Shown: positions 58,240-64,000 of the stretch, one piece after another
Layout: every line of letters starts with the position of its first letter
Position numbering within the stretch: position 1 is the first letter of the stretch
Assembly: GCA_026686845.1 (NCBI GenBank)
Contig: JAIVEN010000015.1
Span: forward strand, 7,083,001-7,147,000
Reading direction: 5' to 3'
Source of the DNA: Adenanthera pavonina
Lineage: Eukaryota; Streptophyta; Magnoliopsida; Fabales; Fabaceae
DNA: 64,000 bases
Notes under the pieces: generated by a model
Database searches by the model: none
The model's input: the letters and a program-made list of their open reading frames with translations, nothing else
What the model was told of the DNA's origin: nothing
Made by a program: the position numbers and the translations under genes

Positions 58240-59822
58240 TCTATACTTTATTTTTAAAAAAAATAAAAACACACTATTTGATATTTAATAGATTTATTTA
58301 CCAAAAATTATCTCGTAATAATAAACTAGTTATAATTTTTATTATAAGCTATTTTTTTTATTTATTATAAAAATAATTTATTCTAATCATTATACAAACA
58401 AAATCATTATATTTTTATTACTCTATTTATCCCATATTATAAGATAATAAGAGAGATTTTACATATATTAAGAAACATTTATTATATTTTTAAATTAAAA
58501 ACATTTCAAATTTTACTTCTATTATTTTCATTCATTTCATTAAATATAACATAATTTATAACACTAATAATATAATAAATAAAAGATAAAAATAATAAAT
58601 TACTACATATTATGGAAAAAAAAATTGCCTATCTAGAAAAATTTTAAAAAAAATAAAATAAAATTCATTAAAATAAAATTCATTTATTAAAAAAAAACAA
58701 AAGCAAGTCGATTGGGTACAATGGTAAAAAAAAAAGGGGGGGGGAACAGGTAATTAGCCAGAACTAATAATATTTCTCAATCAGAATCCAATTTAAAAAT
58801 TTTCATGTCATATAAATTAAATTTCTAATTGAGATAAATTAACTCTTCAATTAAAACTAATAATATAATAAATAAGGGATAAAAATAATAAATTACTATA
58901 TATTATGAGAAAAAAAATTGCCTGAGATAGATAAAAAGATGACGTTTAAAAAAATTTAAAAAATAAAATAAAAGAAAGTTCATTAAAATAAAATTCATTT
59001 ATTCCAATCGACTTACTTTTGAATGGAAAAGGGGGGGGGAAACAACATATAATTACCCAGAACTAATAATATTTCTCAATCAGAACCCAATTTAAAAATT
59101 TCCATGTCATATAAATTAAATTTTCAATTGAGATAAATTAACTCTTTAACTAAAACTAATGATTTGGAAATATTTTTTATTACATGTATTGAAATATCTT
59201 TTTCTTTTTTAAAAAATTACCCATTAGTAAGTCAACTTTCTTTATTTAAAAATATTGATTAACTAATGAATCCCAATTTTTTTATTTTCTAAACTATTAT
59301 TTTTTTCATAATTATAAAAATCATTAATTCTAATCATTATACATATTAAATTATTGTATTGTTGTTATTTCATTCGTCTAAAGTAATTGAAGGATTTTTA
59401 TCGCATATTAAAAATAATCTATTATATTAAAAATAATTTATTATATTCCTAATTTTTTTAAAATAAAATTCTGTAAAAAAAACACGTTTTATTATTGTAA
59501 CGGAACAGACACACATATATATATATGTGTAAAAAAAAAGTCTAGTGACAAAAAATTAAAAATTAAAAATAAAAACAAATCGATTAATAATCAATCGACT
59601 TGCTTGAGGCTTTTTATCCCACTGTTCATGATCAACAAGTCGATTGGCTACCAATCGACTTTAAATAAAAAAGAAAGTCGTATATCCATTGATCGATTTA
59701 TTCACAGCGTGTTCATCGATTTTCTGATCATTGATTTTTATTAATATAGATTAGTAAATTCTTTCTGACACAATATATATTGATAAATAATTTATTTATT
59801 TATTATATTTTGCTCAAAAAAT
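58240..59822. repeat. Right terminal inverted repeat
   Basis: The inverted partner of 52628-54226. It has its own hairpins: CAAATCGATT-AATAATC-AATCGACTTG (59576-59602) and AAGTCGATTGG-CTA-CCAATCGACTT (59637-59661). It also has two tandem copies of the roughly 330-base unit. Confidence 0.85.
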
Positions 59823-59831
59823 CAGTAAAAC

Positions 59832-60735
59832 TATCTCATTGTCCTTTCTTATAATAATAATAATAAACTAGATTGCGGGATCTGTATTTGCATATAGTTA
59901 ATGCAATGTTCTATAAATTTGATAATTTATATTGATGATATATTGATTTATTTGGATTTGGTTAACATGCATAGTTCCTTTTGTCTATGCAAACTTGAGC
60001 GATAAAATGGGGATATTTTTATTTTCAATTTAGATTTTATAATTTAAAAAATTTGAATTAAGTTCTTAAAATTTAGTGCAATATTTTTAAATCCGTGATT
60101 GTTATGAAATTTATTATTTACAAAAAAAAGTGATAAAAATATGAATATTAAAATAAGTTAACTCATAAACTATTAATTAAAACATAATAATAATGATAAC
60201 ATCTAACTTAGATTAAATTACAAAGATTTAACTATAAATATAAAAATTATAAAGATTATAATAAATTTAAAAAATAGAGATAGAAATATAACTTTTCCAG
60301 AGAAAGTTTTGACAATATAATAAAGTGATTAAAAATAAAAAAGCATAATTTTATACAAATTAAAAAAACTCATAAAAATATAACAATCCATTGAAAAATA
60401 ACACAAGTATAAACAAATAAATATATAGTAGAAAGTGATTTTTATTTTTATTTACTATGCTGATTTCAGATTTTTTTTACCTGAATGTTAATTTTAGATA
60501 TAAAAATTTGGATTTTAAAATGGACCTTCACTCAATTTTATATATACACTGATACACTCAAAAGAAACATTCAAAAGATCCAAACGATCTAACAGATAAG
60601 TCCACCGTAATTGGATTTGGATGGATTGACCAATACGGATACCCTATTGCCCCCTTTCATTCTATCCTTTCTCATAAAACCCCACTCTCACTTAACCTAA
60701 CACAATTTAAATACATAATATTCAAGCTCCAATCA
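59832..60735. other. Intergenic and upstream region of the oleosin-like gene
   Basis: AT-rich. The last 150 bases become mixed and contain AATTTAAATACATAAT near 60704-60719, a possible TATA region about 20-30 bases before the first ATG. No other feature was seen. Confidence 0.4.
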
Positions 60736-61091
60736 ATGACAACAGACTCCGATCAGATCAAGAAGTGCGCCGACGACTCTCCCGCAGAAAATTTCTCTAT
60801 GCATTGGCGGGGCCGATTGCCATGGCAGGATCATTGGTGGTGATGATGGCGGTGAGCCTGTTGGCATCGGCGCCGACCCTCTTTCTGTTGACTTCACCAC
60901 TTTTGCCGCTGTTCATGGCGTTGATTGCGGACGCTGTCTTCGTGTTGTTAGCAGCGATGACTGGCTTCTCAGTGGCGGCGGCTTTGGCAATCGTTGGGGC
61001 TTCGATGCTTCGGTGGATCTCTAAGGAAATTAGAGCGATGCTTGTCTTCTTTCATATGATAGATTCGCACCCGATCATGAAGGCGACGTGA
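60736..61091 (+). CDS. Oleosin-like hydrophobic hairpin protein, 5' frame disrupted
   Basis: The frame ending at 61091 encodes RRKFLYALAGPIAMAGSLVV, then about 60 almost wholly hydrophobic residues around PTLFLLTSPLLP, then WISKEIRAMLVF and a polar tail. A long uncharged stretch bent by a P..SP..P knot is the oleosin (lipid-droplet coat) plan; the knot spacing here is P-x6-SP-x2-P instead of the usual P-x5-SP-x3-P. The best-placed ATG (60736) is in another frame (MTTDSDQIKKCADDSPAEN) that stops at 60841-60843. The first in-frame Met is at 60822, inside the hydrophobic part. So either a frameshift lies between 60736 and 60822, or translation starts late. It is GC-rich amid AT-rich DNA, which supports real coding. 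It could also be another membrane hairpin protein. Confidence 0.5.
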
Positions 61092-64000
61092 GGGATATTG
61101 GTTAGAGTGTTGGAACAATTGGGTTGTTTTTTGGATTCTAACTAGCATATTTTTTTGTGATAATCTAATCATCGAGCTCAAGAACATTAATGAAAATAAT
61201 TTTTTTTGTCCAATATGTGAACGATGTGGATAAATGTTTAATGGACTTGCTCATTAGCGACAATTTTTGCTTAAACAATAATGATGTTACAAGTGTTATT
61301 TAGTGCCATAGATAGAAACGATTATCACTTTAGCTATGTTCAGCAGTGTCTGCTACTTATGCGTTTCACGATAGCAAAATGTAGGTTTGGATTGGCAAAA
61401 CGCAGAATGCTGACCCAAACATATGACACACTATGTTTGGTTATGCGTTAAAGCAGTCCGAAACGCAGTCTACCGATTAGAGGGGCAAAATCAAATGCAT
61501 CGTTTCATTCTTTTAAGTTATTTCGGCTTTGACTTATATAGTTTTTATTGATTTGGGTTATTTCTTTAGTGAAGAATTAATTCCATTTTTTTTTCAAAAA
61601 AATTGATTGTTGTAATTTTTTATTATTTAGATTTGAATTTTTCTTTATTTTCCTTTAATGAAACTTATGATTTAAATAATTATTAAATATTTACGTAAAA
61701 AGATTGATATGTAATGTGAAAATAATTTTATTTAAATGAAAATTTTTATATTATTTCAAAATTAAACTAATTGATGAATAAAAATTTATACTTTTTATTT
61801 TATTTTTAATTGAAATCTATAGAAGAGAATAATTTATTTACCTTTTCTTAGGTGCATATATTTTTTTACCTTTCATTTCACAAACATACCTTTTTCTTTA
61901 TTACAAAACCCTTTATTCGGTTTGGTTTTAATTCAATTTAAACTGAAAATTGAATTGATTAGGTCAAATTTTGCATGTAAATAACTAATTTGGATTTTTT
62001 TTTGTAACAATTTGAATATTATTTTATTCTCATTCATTTTGATTAGCTTCAATGAATTTAGTCTGATTCAAACATCCTGAATATATTTTTTTTTAACTGA
62101 ATACCCTTAATATCAATGGAGTGATTATTATATATACTTTCATTTTGGAAAATTCAAAAGTTTATATTCTCTGCATTTATAATGTTATTTGGTCTTTCTT
62201 TTTTTTTTTGGGAAAATATATATATTTATAAATTTTATAATAAATTGTGCACAATATTATTCATTTTTTCAAGCATAAAATATTCCAAAAAATATCTAGA
62301 ACTTGTCTAATTATTTTAAGTTACCTAGATACTTAATTAGAATTTTTTTGCTTGAATTCCCATGTTGTCCTTGAGTAAACTTACCAAAGGGATCATCTTG
62401 TGAACATCAATCTACTACTCACCTTGAATTTCTGACTTCAAGGTATTTTTAATTAGATACTTAGATATTTTATAGTAATTAGATAAGTTTCAAAGGTATT
62501 TAAGTGAAGTTTTCTTTGGGATATATTTAAAGACACAAATTTCAAAAAATAAAAATAGAACATATTGATATATTTTTGTAAAAATTTTAAAAAATATTTT
62601 TTGCTAAAAAATTTAAAAAATATATTGAAAATAGAAAAATGTGCAAAATTTATAATGTTTTTAACGTTTTCACAAAATGGCCGTTCTACCTGTAATGTTT
62701 TTATGATTTTGTAATAAATTGTGCACTTTTTTTGTTCTAACCACATGTACCTTTTTATTTATTGAATATTGATGACTAAACTTTTATATAATTGAAACTT
62801 ATAAGTATTGATTTTTTAAAAATAAAAATAGGAAAATATACTCCCTATATTTTAATTTTTTTTGTGATATATTTAAAGTGTTTGATTATTTTCTTAATTA
62901 TAATGATTTAGTTATTTGTTTGTTATATTCAAAATCTGAGTATTTTCCTTGCTTTCCTCCCTTTTAATACTCATCGTTTTTCTTTTGGGGGTTTCAATGA
63001 GATTTAATCCTCAGCTTTAAATTCATTGAAATGTTATAATTTAGGGATGAGTGTTAAGAAAATGACAAAAAAGAATTATACCCATGACAGGATCATAAAT
63101 AATCTATTCCTTTGGGGAGAAAGGGGCTTAATTATGTGAGAATGAATCTCTGCTCACAATTACATGGACTGATAAATTAAATTCACGGCTTTCTGGTGAT
63201 CGACATACACAAGCTTGATCGCGACTGAACCAGGGAGATATGATAAGATTATTTGCTAACCATGTTAAATTTAATCTATGAAGCACAAAATTTAAATTCA
63301 GAAAATTGTAAATTATATTTAGATAATAGCACACTTTTAATTTCATAACTTTACACTAAGTTTCATGGTTCTTTAACTTTTTTTTTATTTTTTTAATTTT
63401 TAAAATATAATCAAAAATTTTCATATTATTAACACAGTTAATTATATTAATAAAAATATTGATAAAATATTATTCAATTTTGACATGTTAATTTTTATTG
63501 CTGAGTTATCAATATTTCTTATTAATTTTTGGTTTAAAATATTTTTTAATTAAATTAAAAAATTAAAAATAAATAATTACAAATAAAAACTTCTAAACAA
63601 TATCTTAATTTTAGATTTTTTATCATAAAAAATGAGCTTAATAAATATGTAAGTATTTAAAAAATGTTGTTAATATTTGGGAATGATTTATCACTATTTT
63701 TTACTAATATGATTATCTGTGTTAATTATCAAAAAAATTTTAATTATATTCTGAAAGTTAAATAATTAAAAAAAATAAAATAAAATTAAAAGAGGACAAT
63801 GAAATCTGAAAGTTACGGGACTAAAAACATATTTTGGCTGTGTTTTATTGTCAACGGCTGAATTCGTCAGTTTTTTCTCGCGAGAGAAATATTTTACTAC
63901 AAGAAACGGTTGCTGTCTTGCAGAGATGATCCTGGTCATTCCCTAACGAAGCCAGAGGAAGAAACTGAAATTGATCTTTCAAGCAAAATTATTCCCTTCA
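61092..64000. other. Intergenic, no gene seen; possible gene start at the edge
   Basis: AT-rich with a fold-back at 61419-61444 (CCAAACATA...TATGTTTGG) inside what may be a MITE fragment (61381-61480). From about 63840 base composition becomes balanced to the window edge, as at gene 5' ends, but no protein can be recognised there. Minus frames at 62453-62746 and 63128-63346 have no domain. Confidence 0.4.

Larger units (their letters stand above)
52628..59822. mobile_element. DNA element with about 1.6-kb terminal inverted repeats, carrying a PMD gene
   Basis: The left arm (52628 to about 54226) and right arm (about 58240-59822) are inverted copies, starting TTTTTTGAGCAAAATATAAT. Flanks AAGTAAAGG (52619-52627) and CAGTAAAAC (59823-59831) agree at 6 of 9 positions with a shared AGTAAA core, compatible with a diverged 9-bp Mutator-type target duplication. 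The 4-kb centre holds a broken plant-mobile-domain gene and a pair of direct repeats. Long inverted repeats made of sub-repeats, a 9-bp duplication and a host-type gene suggest a Mutator-like element without transposase. The superfamily is inference, since no transposase motif was read. Confidence 0.75.

Noticed and set aside
58047..58370. 107-aa plus-strand frame beginning MQAIKKSCQKN
   Set aside because: The first half has mixed composition but no known domain, and the second half is antisense to the terminal inverted repeat. It is possibly a trace of element coding but not supportable.
1..64000. CRISPR arrays, tRNA genes, operons, phage genes
   Set aside because: None seen. Intron structure, transposon types and protein families all indicate plant nuclear DNA; the regular repeats present are microsatellites or transposon sub-repeats.

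Overview
The window reads as nuclear DNA of a flowering plant, most likely a eudicot. It is AT-rich, its genes are split by GT-AG introns, and its proteins belong to plant families (VARICOSE, raffinose-synthase-like GH36, J11-type chloroplast DnaJ). Long intergenic stretches are filled with decayed retrotransposons, MITEs and a long-inverted-repeat DNA element. I cannot name the species from sequence alone. Nothing prokaryotic, CRISPR-like or organellar was seen.

Genes. (1) 5231-5443, minus: a 70-aa Cys-rich single-pass membrane protein. (2) 19692-27566, plus: a 12-exon VARICOSE/EDC4 (mRNA decapping scaffold) gene, complete from start to stop except for one in-frame TAG in exon 5, so an expressed-or-dying paralogue. 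(3) 29574-30056, minus: an intact, intronless J11-like chloroplast J-protein. (4) 46913-51923, plus: an intact 13-exon GH36 gene (754 aa), closest to the SIP/RFS1 'probable galactinol-sucrose galactosyltransferase' class. (5) about 60736-61091, plus: a short oleosin-like hydrophobic hairpin protein whose start codon and hairpin lie in different frames.

Mobile DNA. 7390-16796 is one 5'-truncated, decayed LINE. It was split by a solo LTR (8120-10688), by a second LTR of the same family in opposite orientation joined to a 5S-rRNA-like LTR (10980-13897), and by a GC-rich hAT-type element (14328-15015). Target-site duplications restore the LINE reading frame at all three joints. 17448-17839 is a hAT MITE. 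31262-37461 is a structurally complete but coding-dead copia element (minus) with 5-bp duplications; its 5' LTR carries a 264-bp Stowaway-like MITE, and a second 264-bp copy lies at 46180-46443. 38753-39350 is another Stowaway-like element. 52628-59822 is a DNA element with about 1.6-kb terminal inverted repeats that are full of AAGTCGATT hairpins; it carries a decayed plant-mobile-domain (PMD) gene.

The genes belong to unrelated pathways (mRNA turnover, chloroplast chaperone, raffinose-family sugar metabolism, lipid-droplet-like protein), as expected for a plant chromosome; I see no operon-like or clustered pathway. The most unusual structures are the PMD-carrying long-inverted-repeat element, the 5S-like/LTR compound inside the LINE, and the VARICOSE gene with a single stop.
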